NCBI RefSeq assembly: GCF_004321985.1
Contig: NZ_SCQN01000022.1
Coordinates: forward strand, 1 to 64,000
DNA: 64,000 bases
Direction: 5' to 3'
Origin: Castellaniella sp.
Lineage (GTDB): Bacteria; Pseudomonadota; Gammaproteobacteria; Burkholderiales; Burkholderiaceae_B
The translations under genes were made by a program, and so were the position numbers. Positions within the stretch are counted from its first letter, which is position 1, and the number at the start of each line of letters is the position of its first letter. The notes beneath the pieces are model-generated. The model ran no database searches and was not told the DNA's origin. It saw nothing but the letters and a program-made list of their open reading frames with translations. Shown piece by piece: positions 9,446 through 18,300 of the stretch.

Positions 9446-10213
9446 ATGGCTGGGAATAGCAGGATCAACGGTAGTGTGGCGATCGTGACTGGCGCCTCCC
9501 AGGGAATTGGCGCGCAGTACGCGAAGACTCTGGTGGCTGAAGGGATTTCAGTGGTGATTGCCGATGTACAGGACGGGGAACCGCTTGCCAAGGAACTGAT
9601 TGGGGTCGGTGGAGCGGCTTTGTACGTAAAGACAGATGTAACGAATCCGGATTCGGTCGGGGACATGGTGTCTGCCGCAGTCGCCAGGTTCGGTGGCGTG
9701 GACATTCTGGTCAATAATGCAGCGCTTTTTGGCAAGGTCGCGTTGAAGCCGTTTTCCGAGATCGATTCTCAGGAATGGGATCGCATGATGGCGGTCAATG
9801 TGCGCGGCAGTTTCGAGTGCGTTAAGGCCGTCTTCCCCGAAATGAAAAAGAAGAACTACGGGAAGATCATCAACATCGCTTCCGGCACGGTTTTCAAGGG
9901 TGCGCCCATGATGCTGCACTACGTGACATCCAAGGGCGCGATCGTGGCGATGACGCGCGCGCTGGCGCGCGAACTGGGTGCATATGGCATTCGAATCAAC
10001 ACACTGGCCCCCGGGCTGGTGATGAGCCAGAACGTGATGGAAAGCCCTTACTGGAAGGGGGACATCGTCGCACGAAACATTTCCAGCCGTGCGCTCCGTC
10101 GCGAGGCTACGCCAGAGGATATGTGCGGAACCCTCCTCTATCTGTGCAGTCGTGACAGTGACTTCGTGACCGGTCAGGTCCTGGTCGTGGATGGCGGGTC
10201 GGTCATGCATTAG
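9446..10213 (+). CDS. Short-chain dehydrogenase/reductase
   Basis: 255-residue classical SDR, NAD(P)-dependent. Visible: cofactor motif TGASQGIG, structural motif NNA, catalytic Ser in the ASG segment, catalytic YVTSK, and the APG turn. A GGAG at about 9437-9440 favours the second of two tandem ATGs (9446) over the first (9443). It lies 76 bp after the importer genes in the same direction, so it probably oxidises or reduces an alcohol/ketone intermediate of the same pathway. The exact reaction is not predictable from sequence. Confidence 0.9.
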   Translation: MAGNSRINGSVAIVTGASQGIGAQYAKTLVAEGISVVIADVQDGEPLAKELIGVGGAALYVKTDVTNPDSVGDMVSAAVARFGGVDILVNNAALFGKVALKPFSEIDSQEWDRMMAVNVRGSFECVKAVFPEMKKKNYGKIINIASGTVFKGAPMMLHYVTSKGAIVAMTRALARELGAYGIRINTLAPGLVMSQNVMESPYWKGDIVARNISSRALRREATPEDMCGTLLYLCSRDSDFVTGQVLVVDGGSVMH

Positions 10214-10263
10214 GGTTGCCGCCTGGAATATTGATGCTTGTGTTTTGATTCTTTTGGACTGTC

Positions 10264-11712
10264 ATGATGGATGCGCAGAATTTCATAAACGGTGGGTGGG
10301 TCGGTGCTGTCGGGCTCGCGAAATGCGAGAGTATCAATCCAGCCAACGGCGAGGTGATTGGGTCCTATCCCGACTCCACGATCGAGGATGCGCGCCAGGC
10401 GATTGCCTGTGCGGTGGATGCATTCAATCGGCCGGTCTGGTCCCATAGTCCTCGCCTGCGCCAGATGGTGTTGTTGCGCTGGGCCGACCGGCTCGAGTCC
10501 CGGATCGATGAGCTTACTCAGATCCTGACTCGTGAAAATGGAAAGGTCCTGGGCCAGTCGCGCGGCGAGATCGCCGGGGCGATTTCCGAGATCCGATACT
10601 ATGCGGGTGTGACGCGTTTCATTCCTGGCCGCGCGCTGGAAGTGGAGCCCGGGGCCTATTCGACCGTGTTGCGGGAACCTGCCGGTGTGGCTGGAATCAT
10701 CGTGCCCTGGAATGCGCCCGCGGTGTTGCTTGTCCGGGGATTGTGTCCGGCGCTAGCGGCGGGTTGTTCGACGGTGATCAAGGCCGCACCTCAGGCATCG
10801 CTGATCATGTACGAAATGATCAGGGATCTGTCCCTGGTCCAGGACCTTCCCGTCGGAGTAGTCAATATTCTTTTCGAGAAGGGGAGCGCGGTTGCGCACG
10901 GGCTGGTGGCGTCGCCGGATGTCGCCGTCATCTGTTTCACTGGGTCCAGCGCCGTAGGCCAGCAGATTATGGCAGCGGCGTCGTCGACGATGAAGAAATT
11001 GTCACTGGAGCTTGGCGGAAAGTCATGCGCCGTCGTCTTTCCCGACGCATCCATACCCGACGTGGCGGTCAAGTTGGCTCGGGCTTCCATGATCATTTCG
11101 GGCCAGCAGTGCACGGCTGCCAGGCGTGTGCTGGTGCATGCGTCCCGATATAACGAGATGAAGCGTGCGCTCTCGGAAGCCTTAAATGGCATGGTCGTCG
11201 GACCCGGCGTGGCTCCAGATTCCGATATCGGCCCACTTATCGATGAGGGCGCTCTGGCGCGCGTGACGGCGAGCGTAGCCAGGACGCTCGACGAATGCGA
11301 TGAGGTCATCCTTCGCGGCGAGCGTCTTCATGGTGCGCTGTCGAAGGGGTTCTTCCTGTCTCCGACGCTGGTTGGCCACGGTGACAGTTCAGCCTTCTTT
11401 TGCCAGGAAGAAATCTTCGGACCCTTGGTGGTACTGGAGAAATTTGAGGATGAGGCGGAGGCCGTTGCACGGGCGAATCACACGGTTTTCGGGCTGTCCG
11501 CGAGCGTATGGACGAATGATGCCGCTCGCGCGCTCAGAGTCGCCCGCGCGCTGCGTGATGGCACCGTCTGGGTCAACGATCACAACCGACTGTTTGCCGA
11601 GGCTGAAACGGGCGGATATCTTCGCAGCGGAGTGGGCCGCCTGCACGGGTATGACGCGATGGCGGATTTCATGGAGCAGAAGCATATCTACATCAATGCT
11701 GGCGTTCTTTGA
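10264..11712 (+). CDS. Aldehyde dehydrogenase family protein
   Basis: 482-residue NAD(P)-dependent aldehyde dehydrogenase. The fold is complete: PWNAP in the cofactor-binding region, FTGSSAVGQ, the general-base Glu in LELGGKS, the nucleophilic Cys in GQQCTAARR, and the EEIFGPL motif near the C-terminus. The first of two adjacent ATGs was taken as start; the ribosome site is weak. As last gene of the transcript that starts left of the window, it likely turns a pathway aldehyde into an acid. Substrate unknown. Confidence 0.93.
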   Translation: MMDAQNFINGGWVGAVGLAKCESINPANGEVIGSYPDSTIEDARQAIACAVDAFNRPVWSHSPRLRQMVLLRWADRLESRIDELTQILTRENGKVLGQSRGEIAGAISEIRYYAGVTRFIPGRALEVEPGAYSTVLREPAGVAGIIVPWNAPAVLLVRGLCPALAAGCSTVIKAAPQASLIMYEMIRDLSLVQDLPVGVVNILFEKGSAVAHGLVASPDVAVICFTGSSAVGQQIMAAASSTMKKLSLELGGKSCAVVFPDASIPDVAVKLARASMIISGQQCTAARRVLVHASRYNEMKRALSEALNGMVVGPGVAPDSDIGPLIDEGALARVTASVARTLDECDEVILRGERLHGALSKGFFLSPTLVGHGDSSAFFCQEEIFGPLVVLEKFEDEAEAVARANHTVFGLSASVWTNDAARALRVARALRDGTVWVNDHNRLFAEAETGGYLRSGVGRLHGYDAMADFMEQKHIYINAGVL

Positions 11713-11920
11713 AGATGTTTGCAGCAGTGTGGGCAAGTGATCCCGGGCTTGTTCGGGCGGGTAATTGGATGACCGGAGTCCGTCCACGGGACGCAGTGTG
11801 CCGCAGCCGTACCCGTAGCGGGAATGCACTAGGCCGCGCATCCAGAGCTCTAGCGTAGGAGGAGCCTGGTCGTGGCAGACGCGCAGGTTCGCACGTGTTG
11901 AAAAATGTTAAGTTACCGGG

Positions 11921-11949
11921 TTGGGGCTGTGCTCCAGGATCCGTATGAT
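11921..11949 (+). promoter_or_regulatory. Candidate sigma70 promoter for the MaoC-like gene
   Basis: TTGGGG (11921-11926), a 17-bp spacer, then TATGAT (11944-11949). It lies 53 bp before the MaoC-like start, in the otherwise empty 290-bp gap after the aldehyde dehydrogenase gene (11713-12002). No convincing terminator was seen in that gap. It suggests the hydratase can be transcribed separately. Confidence 0.45.
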
Positions 11950-12002
11950 GAATGACAAGTCACCTGCCACAATCGTGGTGGCGCGGCTGATTGGAGCATT
12001 GC

Positions 12003-12443
12003 ATGAAATTCAAAGATTTTGAAGTGGGCATGGTGATTCGCCATGAGCCGGTCACGGTGACCGAAGAGGAAATGCTGGAATTTGCGCGCAAATACGATCC
12101 GCAGTGGTTTCATGTGGATGCGAAGCGTGCAGAAGAAGGCCGCTGGGGTGGCTTGATTGCCAGCGGCTGGCTGACGGGCGGTATCGCCATGCGCATGGCG
12201 GTGGATGCAGCCCTGAGCGACTCTGATTCGTTCGGCTCGCCGGGGCTGGAGCGGTTGCGCTGGGTCAAGCCCGTGCGTGCCGGGGATCGCCTGCGGCTGG
12301 AAGCCACGGTGGATTCCAAGCGCGTGTCGTCTTCGCGCAGCGACCTAGGCATCGTCCGCTGGACGTGGCGGTTGCTCAATCAAGCTGACGAACTGGTCTT
12401 TGAAACCGAAGCCACCAATCTGTTCGAGATCGTGCCCTCGTAG
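12003..12443 (+). CDS. MaoC-like hot-dog dehydratase
   Basis: 146-residue single hot-dog domain. YDPQWFHVD corresponds to the catalytic Asp-x(4)-His motif of R-specific enoyl-CoA hydratases, and the segment RAGDRLRLEATV matches the second conserved block. ATG 12003 follows a GGAG; an upstream start would add only four residues. A CoA-thioester hydratase fits the upstream CoA ligase, but a role in polyhydroxyalkanoate precursor supply is also possible in an organism with a phasin. It stands 290 bp from the catabolic operon with its own promoter-like sequence. Confidence 0.85.
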   Translation: MKFKDFEVGMVIRHEPVTVTEEEMLEFARKYDPQWFHVDAKRAEEGRWGGLIASGWLTGGIAMRMAVDAALSDSDSFGSPGLERLRWVKPVRAGDRLRLEATVDSKRVSSSRSDLGIVRWTWRLLNQADELVFETEATNLFEIVPS

Positions 12444-12447
12444 GGCC

Positions 12448-13005
12448 TCAATTCCGCGACAGAGGCTCGCTGGCCGGGGTCAGGTCGAAGTCCCCGGCGT
12501 GATAGATCAGCGGTGCCTTGGGCTGGTAGTGGCAATGTTCCACCTGGCCCACGAAGATCGTGTGGTCGCCGGCGTCATGGTGCTGCGTGTTGCAGCATTC
12601 GAACCATGCCGCGCAGCGCGGGTCTTCCAGCATCAGGGTGCCGTTGGGCGCCCGTCCCAGCGCGAGCCCGGCAAATCGCTCGGCATGTGAACCCCGTGCA
12701 AAGCGCCGGGCCAGATTCACCTGACTGGCGGAGAGCACATGGATGACGTAGCGATCCAGTGCCAGAAAGGCGAGGCGCGAAGCGGCGGAATGCGTGAGCG
12801 TCCACAGCACCAGCGGCGGATCCAACGAAACCGAGCTGAACGAGCTGATGGTCAACCCCAGCGGCACGTGGGTTTCAGGGTGTTCCGCCGTGATGATGGT
12901 CACGCCGGTCGGAAACCGGCCCAGTGCCGAGCGGAAGTATCGGTCCTGGAAATCGGCAGCAGCTGCGGGGGTATGAGCCATGGTGGCGGTCGCCGGGATG
13001 GTCAT
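12448..13005 (-). CDS. Flavin reductase family protein (FMN-binding split barrel)
   Basis: 185-residue flavin reductase-like domain protein. The N-terminal block FRSALGRFPTGVTIITA and the later SFSSVSLDPPLVLW are hallmarks of the NADH:FMN oxidoreductase component of two-component monooxygenases (HpaC/RutF family). GDHTIFVGQVEH gives the conserved histidine-containing block. It is the distal gene of a - strand operon: its ATG overlaps the pdxH stop (ATGA). Because pdxH needs FMN, co-expression makes sense, but the monooxygenase it might serve is not in the window. Confidence 0.9.
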   Translation of the reverse strand: MTIPATATMAHTPAAAADFQDRYFRSALGRFPTGVTIITAEHPETHVPLGLTISSFSSVSLDPPLVLWTLTHSAASRLAFLALDRYVIHVLSASQVNLARRFARGSHAERFAGLALGRAPNGTLMLEDPRCAAWFECCNTQHHDAGDHTIFVGQVEHCHYQPKAPLIYHAGDFDLTPASEPLSRN

Positions 13006-13637
13006 GGAGCGATGCGCGTAATGGTCCAGGTCCCGTCACCGGCGGGGGTGTAGACCAGGCGGTCGTGCAGGCGCGAGGGCCGGCCTTGCCAGAATTCAAC
13101 GCGTTCGGCGCGTAGGCGGAACCCCCCCCAGAAGGGCGGACGTTCTGGGTGGTCCCCCAGTTGCAGGGTCAATTCGCGCACACGATCCGCCAGATCGTCG
13201 TGGTTGATCGGGCGGCTTTGCGGCGACGCCCAGGCGCCGATGCGCGAGCCCAGCGGCCGGCTGTCGTAGTAGGCGTCGGATTCAGTCTCCAGGATGCGGC
13301 TGACGCGGCCTTCAATGCGCACTTGCCGCTCCAGTGGTTCCCAGAAGAACAACAGGCTGGCTTGCGGGTTGGCCTCCAGTTCCTGGCCTTTCCTGGATTC
13401 GTAATTGGTGAAGAATACAAAGCCCTGGTGGTCGTAGCCCTTCAGCAGTACGGTGCGTGCCGATGGGCGCGCCTGTGTGTCGGCGGTGGCCAGCGTCATG
13501 GCCGTGGGTTCGGGAACCTCGCTGTGCAGGGCCTGCTGAAACCACCGGTCGAACTGTTCGTACGGATCTGCAGCTGCGGAAGACTCCAGCAGTTCGAACT
13601 TCTGGTAGGTTTGGCGGATGTCAGCGGTTGACGGCAT
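13002..13637 (-). CDS. pdxH: Pyridoxamine 5'-phosphate oxidase
   Basis: 211 residues, full length for PdxH, the FMN enzyme that oxidises pyridoxine or pyridoxamine phosphate to pyridoxal phosphate. Conserved blocks: MTLATAD, RTVLLKGYD, FFTNYESRKG, ASLLFFWEPLERQVRIEGRV, SRPLGSRIGAWASPQS (with one change), and the C-terminal FWQGRPSRLHDRL. The ATG chosen begins MPSTADIRQTYQ. It overlaps the 3' end of the upstream ChaC gene by 17 bp. Confidence 0.96.
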   Translation of the reverse strand: MPSTADIRQTYQKFELLESSAAADPYEQFDRWFQQALHSEVPEPTAMTLATADTQARPSARTVLLKGYDHQGFVFFTNYESRKGQELEANPQASLLFFWEPLERQVRIEGRVSRILETESDAYYDSRPLGSRIGAWASPQSRPINHDDLADRVRELTLQLGDHPERPPFWGGFRLRAERVEFWQGRPSRLHDRLVYTPAGDGTWTITRIAP

Positions 13638-14292
13638 GGTGAACGGTCTGGTCTGAAGAGGTGGAAAGCCGCAGTGCGCGGGCCAGCGTCCGCAGTCTTT
13701 GGTCATAGATGCCGGCCGCATCCAGAGCATCCGCAGTCTGCAGCACATAGTCCAGACAGGGGCCGTAGCGGCCGCGTCCCTGGCGGACGACGCCGACGGT
13801 CTGTTCCAGACTCAGGTCGGGTACGTAGCTGCTGTCGCTGCGGTCCATGGTGAAAACCAGTGCGGGAACGACGCCTTGTGGCGTGTGGCACTTCAGCCAG
13901 CGCGGGATGTAGGCGGCGCTGGGCATCTCGCGCACCCAGAGGGCGCGCATGATGTCCGGGACGCCATCGCTCGCGACGCGGTAGACCCGGCCGGCACACG
14001 ATCCGCCCAGTCCCAGGCTGAACACCAGCCCCGGCCGTTCGGGTGTGCCGCGATTCACGCGTGACCACAGGCAAAGGGCCCGGTGGTAGCCGTGGATACG
14101 CCCAAGCCGGGCTTCCTGGTAGGGGAATTCGGTGCGCCAGATCAAGGACCCATAGCCGAAGATCCACAGATCGGAATGGCCATCCCAGTGTTTCAGTGTC
14201 CGGGCGATCGATTCCTGGTGCCAGGCCGCGTCGCGTAGCTGCAGGGCCTCTGGGGGCGGCGGCAGTCGGTGGGGGCGGGCAGCGGCGTTCAC
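13621..14292 (-). CDS. ChaC-like gamma-glutamylcyclotransferase
   Basis: 223-residue member of the ChaC family, which cleaves glutathione to 5-oxoproline and Cys-Gly in characterised members. The N-terminal nucleotide-independent binding motif FGYGSLIW (residues ~45-52) and the catalytic Glu region LWVREM are present, and YGPCLDYVLQT near the C-terminus is typical. It starts the three-gene - strand operon ChaC-pdxH-flavin reductase and diverges from tcdA, with about 100 bp between the two starts. Confidence 0.9.
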   Translation of the reverse strand: MNAAARPHRLPPPPEALQLRDAAWHQESIARTLKHWDGHSDLWIFGYGSLIWRTEFPYQEARLGRIHGYHRALCLWSRVNRGTPERPGLVFSLGLGGSCAGRVYRVASDGVPDIMRALWVREMPSAAYIPRWLKCHTPQGVVPALVFTMDRSDSSYVPDLSLEQTVGVVRQGRGRYGPCLDYVLQTADALDAAGIYDQRLRTLARALRLSTSSDQTVHHAVNR

Positions 14293-14395
14293 GGGTTGTT
14301 CGGGAATCTGAATCGGATTGCTTCCTATTGTAGGGGAGTTCGCCGTCGGCGACTAAAATGAGGCCGAATACACTTTGCTGAGGCCTGCTCAAGCC

Positions 14396-15358
14396 ATGTC
14401 CGACGTTCCATCGTTTCCCCCTCTGCTGGTCGCGACGGGCGGCGGTGGTTGCGCGGCCGAGGGATGCCGCATCCCTTCAGCCGCCATTGGGGCGGATGAA
14501 GTAGACAGTGCCCGCCGGTTCGGCGGCCTGGATCGTCTGTATGGCGCCGGCGCTTTTGACGCGCTGTCGCGTCTGCATGTGGTGGTGGCCGGCATTGGCG
14601 GGGTGGGCACCTGGTGCGTGGAGGCCCTGGCCCGTTCGGGCGTTGGGGCCCTGACGCTGGTGGATCTGGACCACATTGCGGAGTCCAACGTCAATCGCCA
14701 GGTACACGCCCTGACCAGTACGCTGGGGCAGTCGAAGGTGCTCGCGATGGAGGCGCGGATCCGCGACATCGATCCCCTGTGCTGCGTGCGCTGTGTGGAT
14801 GATTTCGTGGATCCCGGCAATCTGGCCGATATTCTGGTGACGCCGCCGGCCCCGCCCGCTTTGCGCAGTGTGCTGGTGGACTGCACGGATCAGGCATCGG
14901 CCAAGATCGCGATGATCCTGCACGCCCGGGCACTCGGGTGGCCTCTGCTGGTGTGCGGAGGCGCCGGAGGCAAGACGGATCCCCTGGCCCTGCGCGCCGG
15001 GGATTTGGCGGACGCCGTGAATGACGCCCTGCTGGGCCGGATCCGTCAGGAATTGCGCAAGCGCCATGGTTACCCGAAAGGCGGCGCGGCGGGCGGTAAG
15101 CCCCATCATCGTCCACCGCGCATGGGAATCTCGTGTCTGTGGTTCGATCAGCCGGTGGTGTTGCCGGCTGCCTGGACACACGAGGCCGCAGTGCCCGGTC
15201 TGGGCGGCGCTCCGGCCGCGACCCCCGCCGTCGCCGCGCCGTCGGGTCCGCAGGGTCTGTCGTGCGCGGGGTATGGCTCGGTGGTGACGGTGACGGCAAC
15301 CATGGGCATGGCAGCCGCCGATTGGGCGATCCGCAAGGGGTTGTCTACCGCTTCATGA
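14396..15358 (+). CDS. tcdA: tRNA threonylcarbamoyladenosine dehydratase (TcdA/CsdL)
   Basis: 320-residue E1-like/ThiF-fold enzyme that cyclises t6A37 of tRNA using [20 protein letters not shown] is the nucleotide-binding motif; [13 protein letters not shown] carries the conserved Asp and Arg of the family. It has a ~45-residue N-terminal extension that is Gly- and Cys-containing, compared with the E. coli protein. ATG 14396 was preferred over an upstream TTG. Its 3' end overlaps the 3' end of uvrA by 14 bp, in convergent orientation. Confidence 0.9.
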   Translation: MSDVPSFPPLLVATGGGGCAAEGCRIPSAAIGADEVDSARRFGGLDRLYGAGAFDALSRLHVVVAGIGGVGTWCVEALARSGVGALTLVDLDHIAESNVNRQVHALTSTLGQSKVLAMEARIRDIDPLCCVRCVDDFVDPGNLADILVTPPAPPALRSVLVDCTDQASAKIAMILHARALGWPLLVCGGAGGKTDPLALRAGDLADAVNDALLGRIRQELRKRHGYPKGGAAGGKPHHRPPRMGISCLWFDQPVVLPAAWTHEAAVPGLGGAPAATPAVAAPSGPQGLSCAGYGSVVTVTATMGMAAADWAIRKGLSTAS

Positions 15359-18300
15359 ATTCCGCCAGGATCCGCCCGGTGTGTGTGGGGCTGGTGCACA
15401 GGTGTTCCGGGCTACCCTGGGCCACGACGCGGCCGCCCTGGTCGCCGCCTTCCGGACCTAGGTCCACAATCCAGTCGGCTTCGGCGATCACGTCCAGATT
15501 GTGCTCGATGACCACCACGGTATGACCGGCGTCCACCAGACGGTGCAGGACGTGGATCAGCTTTTCCACGTCAGCGGTGGACAGGCCGACGGTGGGCTCG
15601 TCCAGCACGTAGAGCGTGTGCGGGATGCGGGATGCGCGGCCCGTGCGCAGCACGCCTTCATCCAGATGGGCCTTGGTCAGCTCGGTCACCAGCTTGATGC
15701 GCTGGGCCTCGCCGCCGGACAGCGTGGGCGAGGGCTGTCCCAGCGTGAGGTATCCGAGGCCCACGTCCTGCATCAGTTGCAGGGCACGAGCAATTTTGCG
15801 GTGGGCCGCGAAATGCCCGACGGCCTCGTCGACTTCCATGCGCAGCACGTCGCCGGCACTGCGTTCGTGCCAGTGCACGTCCAGCGTTTCCTGATTGAAG
15901 CGCGCGCCATGGCACGCATCGCAGGGCACCTTCACGTCCGGCAGGAAGCTCATTTCGATGGTGCGCATGCCCTGGCCCTCGCACTCCGGGCAGCGGCCTT
16001 CACCGGTATTGAACGAGAACCGTGAGGCTGTCCAGCCGCGCAGGCGCGCCTCCCGGGTGCTGGCGTAGAGCTTGCGGATGTCGTCCCAGAATCCGATGTA
16101 GGTAGCCGGGCAGGAGCGCGGTGTCTTGCCGATGGGCGTCTGGTCCACTTCCAGCACCCGGTCCACAACGTCCCAGCCGCGAATCTGGCCGCATCCCCGC
16201 CAGTTTCCCGTGTCGACCCGGCCCACCTTGCCTGCCAGATTGTCCAGCAGGACTTCGCGCGCCAGCGTTGATTTGCCGGAGCCCGAGACCCCGGTGATCA
16301 CATTCAGCCGCCCCAGCGGAATACGGGCATCGGCATGGTTCAGGTTGTGCAGCGTGGCGTCCAGGATCTCCAGCGATGGGGTGTCGGGCAAGACTTCACG
16401 CCGTCCGTTCATGGGGTGCGCCAGCGGCTCCCGCAGGTAGCGGCCAGTCAGCGATGCGGGATTGTCGATGATGTCCTGGACAGTGCCCTGCGCCACCACC
16501 ATGCCGCCGCGTGTCCCGGCACCCGGGCCCACGTCGATGACGTGGCCGGCGCGGCGGATGGTGTCTTCGTCATGCTCGACCACAACCAGTGTGTTGCCAT
16601 TGCCTTCCAGGCGGGCCAGTGCATCCAGCAGGATTCGGTTGTCCCGTGGGTGCAGGCCGATGGTGGGTTCGTCCAGGACGTAGCAGACGCCCTGCAGATT
16701 GGAACCGAGCTGAGCCGCCAGGCGGATGCGCTGGGCTTCGCCACCCGACAGAGTGGGGGCGGCCCGGTCCAATGCCAGGTAGCCTAGCCCCACGTCCATC
16801 ATGAAGTTCAGGCGGCTGCGAATTTCGCTCAGGATGTCACGGGCGATCTCGGCCTCGCGGCCGCTCAAAGAAAGCCCCAGGAAGAAGCGCTGCGCGTCGC
16901 TTACGGGCAGCGCCGCCAGTTCGGCAATCGAGTGCTGGTGCCACTGGAAGGCGAGCGCCACGCGATTCAGCCGCTGGCCGTGACACTGCGGGCAGGTTTG
17001 CAGAGCCTGGCTGTCGTCTTCCAGCCAGGTGTTTTCTTCTCCTGTCTGGTCCTCCGTGAAGCCCAGCAGTTGTACGCCGGTGCCGAAGCATCCGGGGCAC
17101 CAGCCGTGGCGGGAGTTATACGAAAACAGACGGGGGTCTGGCTCCGGAAAGCTTGTCCCGCAATTCGGGCAGGCGCGCTTGATCGAGAAAGTCAGCAGCG
17201 TCTGGGCTGGCGCGGGACCCACTGTGCGCCGCGCCTCCAGCGTGGCGGCGCCCGGCCGGGTCAGCCCCGTCAGTACGCGGAAGGTCCCGTGGCCCAGGGT
17301 CAGCGCCGCGCGCACGGCGTCGCGCAGTCCCGCTTCGTCGCGCGCGTCCACCATCAGATCGCGCACTGGGAGCTCGATAGTGTGTTCCTGGAACCGGTTC
17401 AGGCGTGGCCAGGGGCTCACGGGGATGAAGTCGCCGTCCACCCGCAGATGGCTGTAGCCGTGCGAGCCCGCCCATTTGGCGATTTCTGTGTAGTAGCCCT
17501 TGCGCGCCACGACCAGCGGCGCCAGCAGCCCGATGTGGTCGCCCGCGTGATCGCGCAGCAATTGCGCGACGATCTGCTCCGGGCTCTGGGGTGCCACCGG
17601 GACGTGGCAGTCCGGGCACATCTGCGTGCCCAGGCGTACATAGAGCAAGCGCAGGAAATGGTGGATTTCCGTCATGGTGGCCACGGTGGACTTGCGCCCG
17701 CCCCGGCTGGTGCGCTGCTCGATGGCCACGGTGGGCGGGATTCCGTAGATGGCGTCCACGTCGGGCTTGCCGGCTGGCTGCACGATGGCGCGCGCGTAGG
17801 CGTTGAGTGATTCCAGGTAACGGCGTTGGCCTTCGTTGAAGAGAATGTCGAAGGCCAGCGTCGATTTGCCTGAGCCGGAAACGCCCGTGATGACGGTGAA
17901 TTCGTTGCGGGGGATGTGGACGTCGATGCCCTTCAGATTGTGTTCCCGGGCATTCAGGATGTGGATGTCGGGGCTGGCTGGCGTGTGCGGGCGGGCGACA
18001 GGTTCGTGCAGGGTCAACCCGTGGGTATCCATTTCGCGGGTGTAATCGCTCAGTGCGCGTCCTGTGTAGGAATCGGTGCAGTGCATCACATCGTCCGGGG
18101 TCCCCTGAACGATGATTTGGCCGCCCTGGTCGCCGCCTTCGGGGCCCAGGTCCACGATCCAGTCCGCAGCGCGGATCACGTCCAGATTGTGCTCGATGAT
18201 GAGCAGCGAATGGCCGGCCGTCAGCAATTTCCGGAAGGCGCGCATCAGCCGCGCGATGTCGTCGTAATGCAGCCCGGTGGTGGGTTCGTCGAACAACAGC

